Positions 15,699 to 24,751 of a stretch of 64,000 bases of DNA are shown piece by piece. Position 1 is the first letter of the stretch. The number at the start of each line of letters is the position of its first letter. Position numbers and translations under genes: made by a program. This stretch comes from Microbacterium aurum. Its GTDB lineage: Bacteria > Actinomycetota > Actinomycetes > Actinomycetales > Microbacteriaceae. The stretch lies in contig NZ_JAFBCQ010000001.1 of NCBI RefSeq assembly GCF_016907815.1, positions 1,488,001-1,552,000 of the forward strand, given 5' to 3'. The notes under the pieces were generated by a model. The model was not told the origin of the DNA. It was given only the letters and a program-made list of their open reading frames with translations, and ran no database searches.

Positions 15699-17009
15699 TC
15701 AGTCGCGCACGATGCCGGCGGCGAGCGTCGCGCCGTCGGACGGATGGATCACGAGGAACGAGCCCCCGTGGCGGCTGCTGCGGTACGGCTCCAGCGGCAG
15801 ATCGGCCGCCAGGCGCAGCCGCACGCGGCCGATGTCGTTGGTCTGCAGCGCCTGTGCCGGCTCGTGCGTCAGCGCATCGAGGTCGTACCGCGACTCGATC
15901 TGCGCCACGATCGCCTGCACGGTGGCCGTGCCGTGCTTGACGAGGACCCGGATGCCGGGGGTCAAGGGCCGTGCGTCGAGCTGGAACAGCTCGGCGTCGA
16001 CCTCGCGCCGGGCCGCGGGCAGCGTGCCGGCCGAGACGACGAGCGCCCCGCGGGCGGCGTCGATGTCGGCGTCGAACTCGAGCGATACGGACTGGGGCGC
16101 CGTCGCCTCGTCGACCTCGATGCCCGCCGAGCGGATGCCGCTCACGGTCGCCGCGGTGCCGGCGGGGAAGAGCTCGACGCGGTCGCCGACGCGCACGACG
16201 CCACTCGCGATGCGGCCCGCGACGGCGCGGTAATCGCGCAGCCGCTCGGCCTCGTCGGGGGCGATGCCGGGAGCGAGACCGCCCTGCGGGCGCAGCACGA
16301 GCTGGACAGGCAGCCGCAGCGGCTCGAGCTCCTGATCAACCTCGTCGGCGGAGGGGAGGGCCTCGAGCAGCTCGAGCAGAGCCGGGCCGTCGTACCAGGG
16401 CGTGCGCTCCGAGCGCTCGACGATGTTGTCGCCCTCCAGCGCCGACGCGGGCAGCACGTGCAGGTCGTCGATGCCGAGCTCGGCAGCGACGGCCCGCGCC
16501 TGCGCGGCGACGTCGGCGAAGGCATCCTCCGAGAACCCGATGAGATCGATCTTGTTCACCGCCATGATCACATGCGGCACGCGCAGCAAGGCCACCACCG
16601 CGAGGTGACGCTTGGTCTGCTCGAGCACGCCCTTGCGGCCGTCGACGAGCACGATCACCGCGTCGGCCGTCGTCGCGCCGGTGACCATGTTGCGCGTGTA
16701 CTGCACGTGCCCGGGGCAGTCGGCGAGGATGAACGACCGAGCGCCCGTCGCGAAGTAGCGGTAGGCGACGTCGATCGTGATGCCCTGCTCGCGCTCCGCG
16801 CGCAGCCCGTCGGTCAGCAGCGCGAAGTCGAACGCGCCGTGCGCGAAGCCGCGGTCGGCCGACGTGCGCGCGACCTGCTCGAGCTGGTCGGCGAGGATCG
16901 CCTTCGAGTCGTGCAGCAGCCGGCCGACGAGCGTCGATTTGCCGTCGTCGACCGACCCCGCCGTCGCGAAGCGGAACAGCGTGGGGGTGGCGGTGAGCGT
17001 CGCGGTCAT
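15699..17009 (-). CDS. cysN: Sulfate adenylyltransferase GTPase subunit
   Basis: A 436-residue elongation-factor-type GTPase that drives ATP sulfurylase. G1 is GSVDDGKST (residues 18-26), G3 DCPGH, G4 NKID, and the EF-Tu-like beta-barrel domains follow. There is no CysC (APS kinase) domain at the C-terminus, consistent with direct reduction of APS by CysH. The ATG at 17009 shares its A with the cysD stop (TGATG), so the two subunits are coupled. The product works in the cytoplasm as a CysD-CysN complex. Confidence 0.94.
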   Translation of the reverse strand: MTATLTATPTLFRFATAGSVDDGKSTLVGRLLHDSKAILADQLEQVARTSADRGFAHGAFDFALLTDGLRAEREQGITIDVAYRYFATGARSFILADCPGHVQYTRNMVTGATTADAVIVLVDGRKGVLEQTKRHLAVVALLRVPHVIMAVNKIDLIGFSEDAFADVAAQARAVAAELGIDDLHVLPASALEGDNIVERSERTPWYDGPALLELLEALPSADEVDQELEPLRLPVQLVLRPQGGLAPGIAPDEAERLRDYRAVAGRIASGVVRVGDRVELFPAGTAATVSGIRSAGIEVDEATAPQSVSLEFDADIDAARGALVVSAGTLPAARREVDAELFQLDARPLTPGIRVLVKHGTATVQAIVAQIESRYDLDALTHEPAQALQTNDIGRVRLRLAADLPLEPYRSSRHGGSFLVIHPSDGATLAAGIVRD

Positions 17010-17923
17010 CAGAAGTACCCGTCCTTCTTGCGGTCCTCCATGGCCGCCTCGCTGAGGCGGTCGTCGGCACGGGTCGCCCCGCGCTCGGTGAGGGTCGACA
17101 CGGCGACCTCGGCGACGATCGCGGCGAGGTCGGCGGCATCCGATTCGACCGCTCCCGTGCAGCTCATGTCGCCGACGGTGCGGTAGCGCACGGTGCGCAC
17201 CTGGACGGTCTCGTCCGCGCGGGGCGGTGAGAACGGGCCGACGGGGCGCCACATGCCGTCGCGCTCGTAGACCTCGCGCTCGTGCGCGAAGTACAGCGGC
17301 GGCAGCGCGATCCCCTCGCGCTCGATGTACTGCCAGACGTCCAGCTCGGTCCAGTTCGAGATGGGGAATGCGCGCACGTGCTGTCCCGGCGTGTGGCGGC
17401 CGTTGTACAGGCTCCACAGCTCGGGGCGCTGGTTGCGCGGATCCCACTGGCCGAACTCGTCGCGCAGCGAGATGATGCGCTCCTTGGCGCGCGCCTTGTC
17501 CTCGTCGCGGCGGGCGCCGCCGAACACGGCGTCGTGACGGCCGGCGGCGATCGCGTCCAGGAGCGGCACTGTCTGCAGCGGGTTGCGCGTGCCGTCGGCG
17601 CGCTCCTGCAGGCGGCCGTCGTCGATGTAGTCCTGCACGCGGGCGACCTCGAGGCGGATGCCGAGGCGCTCGACGGTTTCGTCGCGGAACGCGAGCACCT
17701 CGGGGAAGTTGTGGCCGGTGTCGACGTGCAGCACCGGGAAGGGCACACGGCCGGGCGCGAACGCCTTGGTGGCCAGGTGCAACACGACGACGGAGTCCTT
17801 GCCGCCCGAGAACAGCAGCACGGGCCGCTCGAACTCGGCGACGACCTCGCGGATCACGTGGATGGCCTCGGCCTCGAGCAGGTCGAGCGTCGACAGTTTC
17901 GTGGAGGGGACCGTGATCGTCAT
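17009..17923 (-). CDS. cysD: Sulfate adenylyltransferase catalytic subunit
   Basis: A 304-residue PAPS-reductase-fold ATP sulfurylase. The PP-loop LFSGGKDSVVVLHLA is near residues 37-51; the conserved GGARRDEDKARAKER and FPISNWTELDVWQYI segments follow. It makes APS from sulfate and ATP with CysN. I place the start at 17923, where ATG overlaps the cysH stop (ATGA); a start 15 nt upstream is open but would increase the overlap. It ends with the typical KKDGYF tail. Confidence 0.94.
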   Translation of the reverse strand: MTITVPSTKLSTLDLLEAEAIHVIREVVAEFERPVLLFSGGKDSVVVLHLATKAFAPGRVPFPVLHVDTGHNFPEVLAFRDETVERLGIRLEVARVQDYIDDGRLQERADGTRNPLQTVPLLDAIAAGRHDAVFGGARRDEDKARAKERIISLRDEFGQWDPRNQRPELWSLYNGRHTPGQHVRAFPISNWTELDVWQYIEREGIALPPLYFAHEREVYERDGMWRPVGPFSPPRADETVQVRTVRYRTVGDMSCTGAVESDAADLAAIVAEVAVSTLTERGATRADDRLSEAAMEDRKKDGYF

Positions 17924-18663
17924 ACGTGCAGCCCGCATTCCGTCTTCGATGACCCGGCCCAGCGGCCCGATCGAGGATCTTCACCGGCGGCGACCGGCTT
18001 GGTGCACGGCTCGCAGCCGATCGAGGGGTAGCCGAAGCCGACGAGCAGGTTGACGGGCGCCTTGTGCGCGGCGGCGTACTCCAGCACGTCGTCGAAGCTC
18101 CACGCGGCGACCGGGTTGACCTTGACGAGTCCGTTGCGCTCGTCCCACGTCACGAGCGGCGTGTTCGTGCGGGTGGGGGCTTCGTCGCGGCGGACGCCCG
18201 TGAACCACAGCTCGTAGCCGCCGAGCGCGTCCTGCAGGGGAGCGACCTTGCGCAGCGCGCAGCATTGCGCAGCGTCGCGCTCGTAGAGCTTCGCGCCGAA
18301 CGCGGCATCCTGCTCTGCGACGGTCTGCGCCGGTGTGACGTCGACGATGCGCACGTCGAGCGCGCGCTGCACCTCGTCGCGCGTCGCGTACGTCTCGGTG
18401 AAGTGGTAGCCGGTGTCGAGGAACAGCACGTCGACGCCCGGCAGCTGCTCGGCGACGAGGTGCGGCAGAGCGGCATCGGCCATCGAGCAGGCGACGGCCG
18501 CGGCATCCGCCCCGAAGTTGCGGGCGACCCACGCGACGACGTCGGCGGCGGATGCCTCGTGGTCGGTCAGGCTGCCGAGCTCTTCGTTGCCGCGCTCGGC
18601 GAGGGCCTTGAGCTCTTCGCGCGTGCGCTTGACGGAGATGCGGGGGGCCAGGCTCACGGTCAC
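17920..18663 (-). CDS. cysH: APS/PAPS reductase
   Basis: A 247-residue adenylylsulfate reductase that releases sulfite. The [4Fe-4S] cysteines of the APS-reducing class are present: the CC pair in AAQCCALRKV and C-x2-C in SIGCEPCTKP. The catalytic Cys lies in the C-terminal TECGLHV. The iron-sulfur ligands indicate APS rather than PAPS as substrate, matching the lack of CysC. The GTG start at 18663 overlaps the sulfite reductase stop (GTGA). Confidence 0.93.
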   Translation of the reverse strand: MTVSLAPRISVKRTREELKALAERGNEELGSLTDHEASAADVVAWVARNFGADAAAVACSMADAALPHLVAEQLPGVDVLFLDTGYHFTETYATRDEVQRALDVRIVDVTPAQTVAEQDAAFGAKLYERDAAQCCALRKVAPLQDALGGYELWFTGVRRDEAPTRTNTPLVTWDERNGLVKVNPVAAWSFDDVLEYAAAHKAPVNLLVGFGYPSIGCEPCTKPVAAGEDPRSGRWAGSSKTECGLHV

Positions 18664-20390
18664 TGCAGGGCCTCCTCGTCGGCACGGTGCGCCCACTGCG
18701 CGAACGTCTCGTCGGCGGCTGCGTCCCGGTCCGCGAGGAAGCGGGTGACGACGCGCTCCACGTAGTCGGCGATGCCGTCGGCCGCGACCTTCAGGCCGCG
18801 GACGGTGCGGCCGAGGCCCGGGTCGTCGCGGTCCTGCGAGGCGAGTCCGCCGCCGAGGTGCACCTGGTAGCCGGGCACCTGCTCGTCGTCGATCGTGACG
18901 AGCTGTCCCTTGAGGCCGATGTCGGCCGTCTGGATGCGGGCGCAGGAGTTGGGGCATCCGTTCACGTGGAGCGAGATCGGATGCGGCAGCTCGAAGCCCT
19001 TGAGGCGCTCTTCGAGGTCGAGCACCGCCGCCGTCGCGTTGACCTTGGTCTCGACGATCGCGAGCTTGCAGAACTCGATGCCGGTGCACGCGATCGTGCC
19101 GCGGCGCAGCAGGCTCGGCCGGGCCTGCAGGCCCAGCGCGTCGAGCTCGGCGATGAGGGGATCGACGTGCTCTTCGGGCACGTCGAGCACGACGATCTTC
19201 TGGTGCGGGGTCGTGCGGAGCCGGTTCGAGCCGTGCGCCTCGGCGATCTCGGCCAGGCGCGTGAGGGTCTCACCGCTGACGCGGCCGACGATCGGCGTCA
19301 CGCCGACGTAGAAGCGGCCGTCCTTCTGGCGGTGCACGCCGACGTGGTCGCCGGGGGTCGTCGGGCGCGGAGCGGCCGGGCCGTCGGCGAGGGCGTAGCC
19401 GAGGTACTCGTCCTGCAGCACCTGGCGGAACTTCTCGGTGCCCCACTCGGCGAGCAGGAACTTCAGGCGCGCCTTGTTGCGCAGGCGCCGGTAGCCGTAG
19501 TCGCGGAAGATCTGGGCGACGCCGTGCCAGGCGTCCACCACCTGATCGGGGCGCACGAACGCTCCCAGGCGCTCGCCGAGACGCGGCGTCGTCGAGAGGC
19601 CGCCGCCGACCCACAGGTCGTAGCCGATGCCGAGCTCGGGGTGCTCGAGGGCGACGAAGGCGACGTCGTTGATCTCATGCACGACGTCCTGGCTGGGGTG
19701 GCCGGTGATGGCGCTCTTGAACTTGCGGGGCAGGTTCGACAGCGTGGGGTCGCCGATGAACCGGCGCGAGATCTCTTCGATCTGCGGCGTCGGGTCGATG
19801 AGCTCCTCGGACGAGATGCCGGCGACCGGCGAGCCGAGGATCACACGCGGCACGTCGCCGCACGCCTCGGTGGTACCCAGGCCCACGGCCTCGAGGCGGC
19901 GCCAGATCTCGGGCACGTCCTCGACGCGGATCCAGTGCAGCTGGATGTTCTGCCGGTCGGTGATGTCGGCGGTGCCGCGCGCGAACTCGGTCGAGATGCC
20001 GGCGATGACCCGCAGCTGCTCGGTGGTGAGCTGCCCGCCGTCGATGCGGACGCGGAGCATGAAGTACTCGTCTTCGAGCTCTTCGGGCGTGAGGGTGGCC
20101 GTGCGTCCGCCGTCGATCCCGGGCTTGCGCTGCGTGTACAGTCCCCACACCCGGAACCGGCCGTGCAGATCGGTCGGGTCGATGCTCTGGAAGCCGCCGA
20201 CCGAGTAGATGTTCTCGATGCGCTCGCGCACGCTCAGGCCGTCGTCGACCTGCTTCCACTCCTCGTTGCCGTTGAGCGGGGCCTTGCCGTCGATCTTCCA
20301 CTGGCCGTTCGGCTTGGACGACGGGCGCGGAGGACGCACGGCGGCGCGCGGGCGGTCCGCTGCGTGCGGTTCGGTGTCGCTGATGGTCAC
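18660..20390 (-). CDS. sir: Ferredoxin-type sulfite reductase
   Basis: A 576-residue nitrite/sulfite reductase that reduces sulfite to sulfide in six electrons. Siroheme/[4Fe-4S] ligands are seen as C-x5-C (CTGIEFC) and C-x3-C (GCPNSC); the two ferredoxin-like half domains are recognisable, with TDRQNIQLHWI and TTPHQKIVVLDV. The GTG at 20390 is preceded by GGAGG at a spacing of 4 nt, which sets the start; upstream residues are unlike the family. It heads the cysteine operon, and electrons probably come from the FprA-ferredoxin pair of the same block. Confidence 0.93.
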   Translation of the reverse strand: MTISDTEPHAADRPRAAVRPPRPSSKPNGQWKIDGKAPLNGNEEWKQVDDGLSVRERIENIYSVGGFQSIDPTDLHGRFRVWGLYTQRKPGIDGGRTATLTPEELEDEYFMLRVRIDGGQLTTEQLRVIAGISTEFARGTADITDRQNIQLHWIRVEDVPEIWRRLEAVGLGTTEACGDVPRVILGSPVAGISSEELIDPTPQIEEISRRFIGDPTLSNLPRKFKSAITGHPSQDVVHEINDVAFVALEHPELGIGYDLWVGGGLSTTPRLGERLGAFVRPDQVVDAWHGVAQIFRDYGYRRLRNKARLKFLLAEWGTEKFRQVLQDEYLGYALADGPAAPRPTTPGDHVGVHRQKDGRFYVGVTPIVGRVSGETLTRLAEIAEAHGSNRLRTTPHQKIVVLDVPEEHVDPLIAELDALGLQARPSLLRRGTIACTGIEFCKLAIVETKVNATAAVLDLEERLKGFELPHPISLHVNGCPNSCARIQTADIGLKGQLVTIDDEQVPGYQVHLGGGLASQDRDDPGLGRTVRGLKVAADGIADYVERVVTRFLADRDAAADETFAQWAHRADEEALQ

Positions 20391-20551
20391 GGTGCCTCCG
20401 GGGTGGATCCCGGGGCGCGCCCCGGGCGGGACTCTAGCGAGTCCTTTCCGTGAGGCTAGAAGCGGCACCCCCGTGGGCCTATCCGAACGTCAAGCGACGT
20501 TAACCGGCGTAACCGGGCGTCACACAGTTGCAGCCCGACGCCTTTGTGGAC
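20391..20551 (-). promoter_or_regulatory. Promoter region of the cys operon
   Basis: A 161-nt gap upstream of the sulfite reductase gene. It contains a perfect inverted repeat AACGTC-AAGC-GACGTT (20486-20501) followed at once by the direct repeat TAACCGGCG/TAACCGGGC (20501-20518). A regulator site for sulfur status is a reasonable reading; I cannot name the regulator. Confidence 0.5.
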
Positions 20552-21244
20552 TCAGTCCGACAAACCCACGGCTCCGTGGTAGCGATCGACGACGAGGTCG
20601 ACGAGGGATGCCGGCGGCTCATCGCTCCCGAGCAGCGGCGGTGCGACCGGGGCCGACCCCGAGAGGGTCACCGCGAGGTCGTGGAAGTACCCCGGCGCCA
20701 GCAGGTAGTCGGCGACGACCACGCGATCCCCGGCGGTGGTCACCGCGACATCGAGCCGCGGATCGGCCGCGGCCAGGAACCCGACCGCGACCTGGCGTCC
20801 GAGCCGCTCGCCCAGCATCCGCGCCGTCACGCGGCAGTCCTCGTTGGCGCGGTCGTCGCTGGATCCGGCCACCGCGAGGACGAGCGCGTCGTCGGGCCCC
20901 GGCGCGAGGGTCTCGAGCCGCCCGACGAGCGCGTCGACGAGCCTCGCGTCCGGGCCGAGGGCGGGGGTGATCGTGACGTCGCCCCGCCCCGAGGACTGCT
21001 GGATGAGGTCGACCCGCACGTGGTAGCCGGCCGACAGCAGCAGCGGCACGATGACGACGGGCGTGTCGGCGGGGATCGCGTCGAGGGATGCCGCCACATC
21101 CGGCTGCTGCACGTCCACGTGGCCGAGCCGCACGATCGTGTCGGGCAGCCGCGCGGCCACGGCGACGACGAGGGCGGACACGGCCGCCTGGCCCGCGGGC
21201 GAGGACGTGCCGTGCGAGATCGCGAGCAGCGCGGGACGGGTCAC
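20552..21244 (-). CDS. sirB: CbiX/SirB-type chelatase
   Basis: A 230-residue sirohydrochlorin chelatase-like protein with two CbiX repeats. The first ligand His is in AISHGTSS near residue 10, and the second in LLLSAGYHVRVD near residue 85. It would insert iron into sirohydrochlorin to finish siroheme for the sulfite reductase just downstream. I take the GTG at 21244, giving MTRPALLAISHG; longer frames upstream read low-complexity sequence. It is co-directional with the cys block but separated by the 161-nt promoter region. Confidence 0.85.
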   Translation of the reverse strand: MTRPALLAISHGTSSPAGQAAVSALVVAVAARLPDTIVRLGHVDVQQPDVAASLDAIPADTPVVIVPLLLSAGYHVRVDLIQQSSGRGDVTITPALGPDARLVDALVGRLETLAPGPDDALVLAVAGSSDDRANEDCRVTARMLGERLGRQVAVGFLAAADPRLDVAVTTAGDRVVVADYLLAPGYFHDLAVTLSGSAPVAPPLLGSDEPPASLVDLVVDRYHGAVGLSD

Positions 21245-21406
21245 GCCCCCATTGTGCCCGCCGCGTGTGTCGCGTGGATGACGGGCGAGGCGGCACCCGC
21301 TCCCGCTTCGGGTCGCCCCCGCACCCGGATGTCCCACCCTCCGCATCCCGACGGATGTCGGCGCGGGGCGAAGGGTGGGACACGAGTGCGGGGAGGGAGG
21401 GAGGGA

Positions 21407-22201
21407 TCAGGCGGCGCGGTCCTCGCGGCCGTGCGCGAACCCGGCGTCGAAGCCGCGCTCGTACGCCTCCTGGGCGCGCCGGCCGCCGTGACCGCGGCGG
21501 TGGTGGCCGTGGCGCGGGTGGTCGTGACCGCCCTCGTGCGGGTGGCCGTGGCGACCGGGCCCCGCGTGCGGGTGCCCGTGGCGCTCGCCGCACTCGCTGC
21601 GGCCGTGCATCGGCTCGCCGTCGTGGTCGGCCGGACGGCCGGGACGGCCCGGGCCGAAGCCGCCGTGACGGTGCGGACCGAAGCCGGCACCGAACGGCGC
21701 GCGTCCGAAGCCGGGGCCCGCGAAGCCGGGGCCGAAGCCTCGTCCGAAGCGGGGGCGTCCGAAGCCGCGCTCGGCGGCAGCGGTCTCGTCCCAGCCCAGC
21801 TCCCGGGCGATGGCCTCGAGCGAGGCGGTCAGCTGCGCGTATCCCTCGTCGCCGACGGCGCCGGTCACCCGCGTGCGGATGCCGTCGACGATGGCGCCGA
21901 GGCGCTCCTTCTCGGCGCGGCCGAGGTCGGTGAGCTCCCACGTGCCGTCGCCCTTCTCGAGCGCCCAGCCGCGGTCTTCAAACGACCGCAGGCGCTTGCC
22001 CTTGCGGGCGAGCCGCTCGGTCAGGCCGGGCGCGTCGATGTCGCCCGACACCGCGTTCAGCAGCATCCAGTCGCGACGGTCGACGCCCTCGGCGGCGAGC
22101 GCCTCGGCGAAGGCCCGGGTGAGCAGGCCGTCGACCGCGCGCAGCCAGTAGCCGAGCGGTCGGGTGGTGTCGTTCTCGTCGTTCAGATTCGTGTCGTCCA
22201 T
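21407..22201 (-). CDS. Winged-helix regulator with His/Gly-rich tail
   Basis: A 264-residue protein. Residues about 15-125 look like a MarR-type winged helix (YWLRAVDGLLTRAFAEAL, WMLLNAVSG, DLGRAEKERLG). The C-terminal half (about 140-255) is low complexity, first FGRGFGPGF-type Gly/Phe repeats and then a dense His/Gly stretch (HPHAGPGRHGHPHEGGHDHP), able to bind soft or borderline metal ions. The ATG at 22201 has an AAAGGA ribosome site. It is divergent from a second His-rich regulator across an operator array. Metal sensing is an inference from composition. Confidence 0.75.
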   Translation of the reverse strand: MDDTNLNDENDTTRPLGYWLRAVDGLLTRAFAEALAAEGVDRRDWMLLNAVSGDIDAPGLTERLARKGKRLRSFEDRGWALEKGDGTWELTDLGRAEKERLGAIVDGIRTRVTGAVGDEGYAQLTASLEAIARELGWDETAAAERGFGRPRFGRGFGPGFAGPGFGRAPFGAGFGPHRHGGFGPGRPGRPADHDGEPMHGRSECGERHGHPHAGPGRHGHPHEGGHDHPRHGHHRRGHGGRRAQEAYERGFDAGFAHGREDRAA

Positions 22202-22239
22202 GAGAAGTCCTTTCGTGGCGGCCGACGTCCGGCCGCGGA

Positions 22240-22306
22240 TTACATGTCTTAGTGCATGTACATGCAGTGTGACATGCACTTTGAGTACATGTCAAGTCAC
22301 ATGTAA
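22240..22306. promoter_or_regulatory. Six-site CATG operator array
   Basis: The 114-nt divergent gap contains six CATG cores in 61 nt (22243, 22255, 22261, 22273, 22288, 22300). They form nested palindromes: outer TTACATGT (22240-22247) with ACATGTAA (22299-22306), inner AGTGCATGT (22251-22259) with ACATGCACT (22272-22280). The AT-rich stretch stands out from its GC-rich surroundings. It most likely binds one or both adjacent regulators. Confidence 0.7.
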
Positions 22307-22315
22307 ATTGGGAGG

Positions 22316-22915
22316 ATGCCGGCAGCAACCGACGACCCCTCCGACGCCATCGCCGCAGCCCTTGCCCGGCTGCGCGGACGCCGCATGCCGCGGCCCCCGT
22401 GGGCAGAGGGTCCGCACGGTGCCGGACCGCACGGCGCCGGACCTCATCCCCACGGCGCGCACGGGCACGCCCCGCACGGCGCCGACCCCGACGACCCCGG
22501 CGCCTTCCCCGGCCGCGGCGGGCCGTGGGGCCGTGGCGGGCACGGCGGCCCGACCTGGGGCGGCGGAGGGCGCTTCGGCGGCCCCGCGCGCATGCGTCTG
22601 CTCGAGGCGCTGGCGGCGGCATCCCATCCGCTCTCGGTGGGCGAGATCGCCGAGGCTGTAGGCGTCGATCAGCCGCGCGCGTCACGGCTCGTGCAGCAGT
22701 CGGTCGAGCTCGGCCTGGTGCGGCGAGAGGCCGACCCCGACGACGCGCGGCGTACGCGGGTGGCGTTGACGGATGCCGGCACCCGGCTGGTGCGGGGCTT
22801 CCGCGGGGAGCGCCGGGAGGCGATTGACGCCGCGCTCGCCGCCTTCACCGATGCCGAGCGTGCGGAGCTCGCGCGGCTGCTGACGAAGCTCGCCGACTCC
22901 TGGCCCGGAGCCTGA
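22316..22915 (+). CDS. MarR-family regulator with His-rich head
   Basis: A 199-residue regulator. Residues about 30-90 are His/Gly/Pro-rich (GPHGAGPHPHGAHGHAPHG, then GGGGRFGG). The remainder is a canonical MarR winged helix: RLLEALAAASHPLSVGEIAEAVGVDQPRASRLVQ and the wing READPDDARRTRVALTDAG (segments shown in parts). The Shine-Dalgarno GGGAGG directly abuts the ATG, which is too close for normal use, so the mRNA may be leaderless or the start may lie downstream. It mirrors the divergent regulator, with the His-rich part at the other end. Confidence 0.8.
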   Translation: MPAATDDPSDAIAAALARLRGRRMPRPPWAEGPHGAGPHGAGPHPHGAHGHAPHGADPDDPGAFPGRGGPWGRGGHGGPTWGGGGRFGGPARMRLLEALAAASHPLSVGEIAEAVGVDQPRASRLVQQSVELGLVRREADPDDARRTRVALTDAGTRLVRGFRGERREAIDAALAAFTDAERAELARLLTKLADSWPGA

Positions 22916-22945
22916 CCGGCGCGGCCCGAGACGCGGGCGACCGGC

Positions 22946-23280
22946 TCAGAGCGATTCGCGGCGGATCAGGGTCGTCGGCAGGATGTGCTCCGCCGGCACC
23001 TGCTCGCCGCGAACGCGCGCGAGCACGGCCTCGGCCGCGGTGCGCCCCATCTCTTCGAGTGGCTGCCGCACGGTCGTGAGCGGGGCGTTCGAGGCGGTGG
23101 CGATCGCCACATCGTCGAACCCGACGAGAGACACATCGACCGGCACGGATCTGCCGGCCGCCTGCAGCACCCGCAGTGCACCGGATGCCATCAGTTCGGA
23201 GCATGCGAACACCGCGTCCACGGTCTGCTGCGCGCCGACGACCAGGGCGTGCTCGAGATCGACCTCGTGCTGCAGCCGTG
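22946..23280 (-). pseudogene. LacI-family regulator, C-terminal remnant
   Basis: Only the last 105 or so residues of a LacI-type repressor: AVFACSELMASGALRVLQAAG, then DVSLVGFDDVAIA, LTTVRQPLEEMG and the ending TTLIRRESL. The helix-turn-helix and most of the sugar-binding domain are missing. Upstream in frame the sequence loses similarity near 23280, where it abuts the end of the VWA gene. Probably non-functional. Confidence 0.75.
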
Positions 23281-23328
23281 GGCGGTCGCCTCGCTCTGGC
23301 AGGTGTGAGGCGCGCGGGCCGGCCGGCG

Positions 23329-24750
23329 CTAGAAGCTCGTGACGAGGTCGCCCAGCACGGCCTCGAGCTTGGACGGGTCGGTCGCGTCGTAGTAATGCGC
23401 ACCCGTGGCGCTCGAGATCGACTGCAGCGTCGGCACGTCGGCGTCGGCGCCGTAGGCGAGCGTGAAGATCAGCACCGGCGTGGAGTGGTGCATGTCTTTC
23501 AGGTCGGCGATCATCTGGTCGGCGCCGATGGTCGGAGCGTTCGGCGTGTCGTTCTTGCCGTCGCTCAGCAGCACGATCGCGTTGATGCGATCGCTCGTCC
23601 AGGTCGCCGCCTGCTGCTTCGCGAACTCGTCCACCGCCTGGTACAGCGGGGTGTCGCCCATCGAGGCGACGCCGTTCAGGGCCGCCAGGAAGCCGTCGCG
23701 CGAAGAGCTGATGTCGGACACGGGCGCGACGAGGCCCGGCACCATCGCTCCGTCCGGAGCCTGCGCGAACCCGGCGAGGCCGACGTCGTCGCCCGTGGTG
23801 AAGTGCCCGAGGGCCGCCTCGATCGCCTTGCGGGCCTGGGTGAGCTTGGTGTCGGTGGGCGAGATCGGCTCGTCCATCGAGCCCGACACGTCGAGCAGGA
23901 ACAGCACGTTCGCACGCTTGCGGACGTCGGGGAACGAGGCCTGCACCGCCGTCACGACGTCGGCGCCGGGGAACGGCAGGGCGGTGGTCAGCTCGTCCGT
24001 GAGCTGACCGACCTTCTGCACGCTCTCGTCCAGCGCCCGGTTGAGATCGCGGTAGCCGGCGCCGCGCACGACCGACTGCCCCTGCGCGGTGAGTGCGTAG
24101 CGGATGAAGTCGGCGGCGGCCTCGGACTCGACGGGGTCGATCCACGAGCCCGTGAGACGCATCGCCGGGTTGTCGGCCGCGTAGTAGCCGTCCGTCGGGT
24201 AGATCGGGATCAGCTGCTCGGCGGGCGGGTCGGCCTGCGTGCGGTTGATGCCGTCGCGGCTGGTGATGCCCCGGTTGTAGTCCCACACCGACTTCTCGTC
24301 GACGATCACGGCCGACAGGAAGTCGGCGGACGAACCGGATGCCTCCGCCTGCCGTGCGTGCCACAGGAAGTGCTCGGGCGTGGCCATGTAGTGGCTCGTC
24401 GCGGTCTCGTTCGCGTGCACCGTGCTCTGGATGGCGGGGTCGTCGACCTCGGCGGCCGTGAGGTCCGCCAGCGAACCCGCGGCGGTGCCGTACGAGGCGT
24501 ACATGGCGGCCTCGCCCGACGTGGCGACGAGCGGGCTCGTCTTGCCGAGCTTGAACGCGCCCCACTCCGGATGGCCGAGGCCGCTCCAGAGGTCGGGATC
24601 CCCCGCCGCGTCGAACACGTCGGTCCACGTTGGCGCCGCGGACGACCAGCCGATCGTCTGGGCGAGGGGCTTGGGCATGGCGAGGACGATGTTCGAGATC
24701 GCGATGCTCGTCCCCTCCTTGCCGATCGCCGTCGCACCCTCGGACTGTGC
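23329..24750 (-). pseudogene. Substrate-binding/VWA protein lacking its N-terminus
   Basis: A frame of about 470 residues encodes a periplasmic-binding-like region (TSIAISNIVLAMPKPLAQ, GSWIDPVESEAAADFIRYAL) followed by a von Willebrand A domain with a full MIDAS motif DVSGSMDEP and a downstream DGKNDTP. Relatives are secreted lipoproteins with a signal peptide; here the frame enters from reverse-complemented P-type ATPase DNA at about 24750, so the signal and first part are absent. The body is otherwise uninterrupted down to the stop at 23329. Its role is unknown even when intact. Confidence 0.7.
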
Positions 24751-24751
24751 G

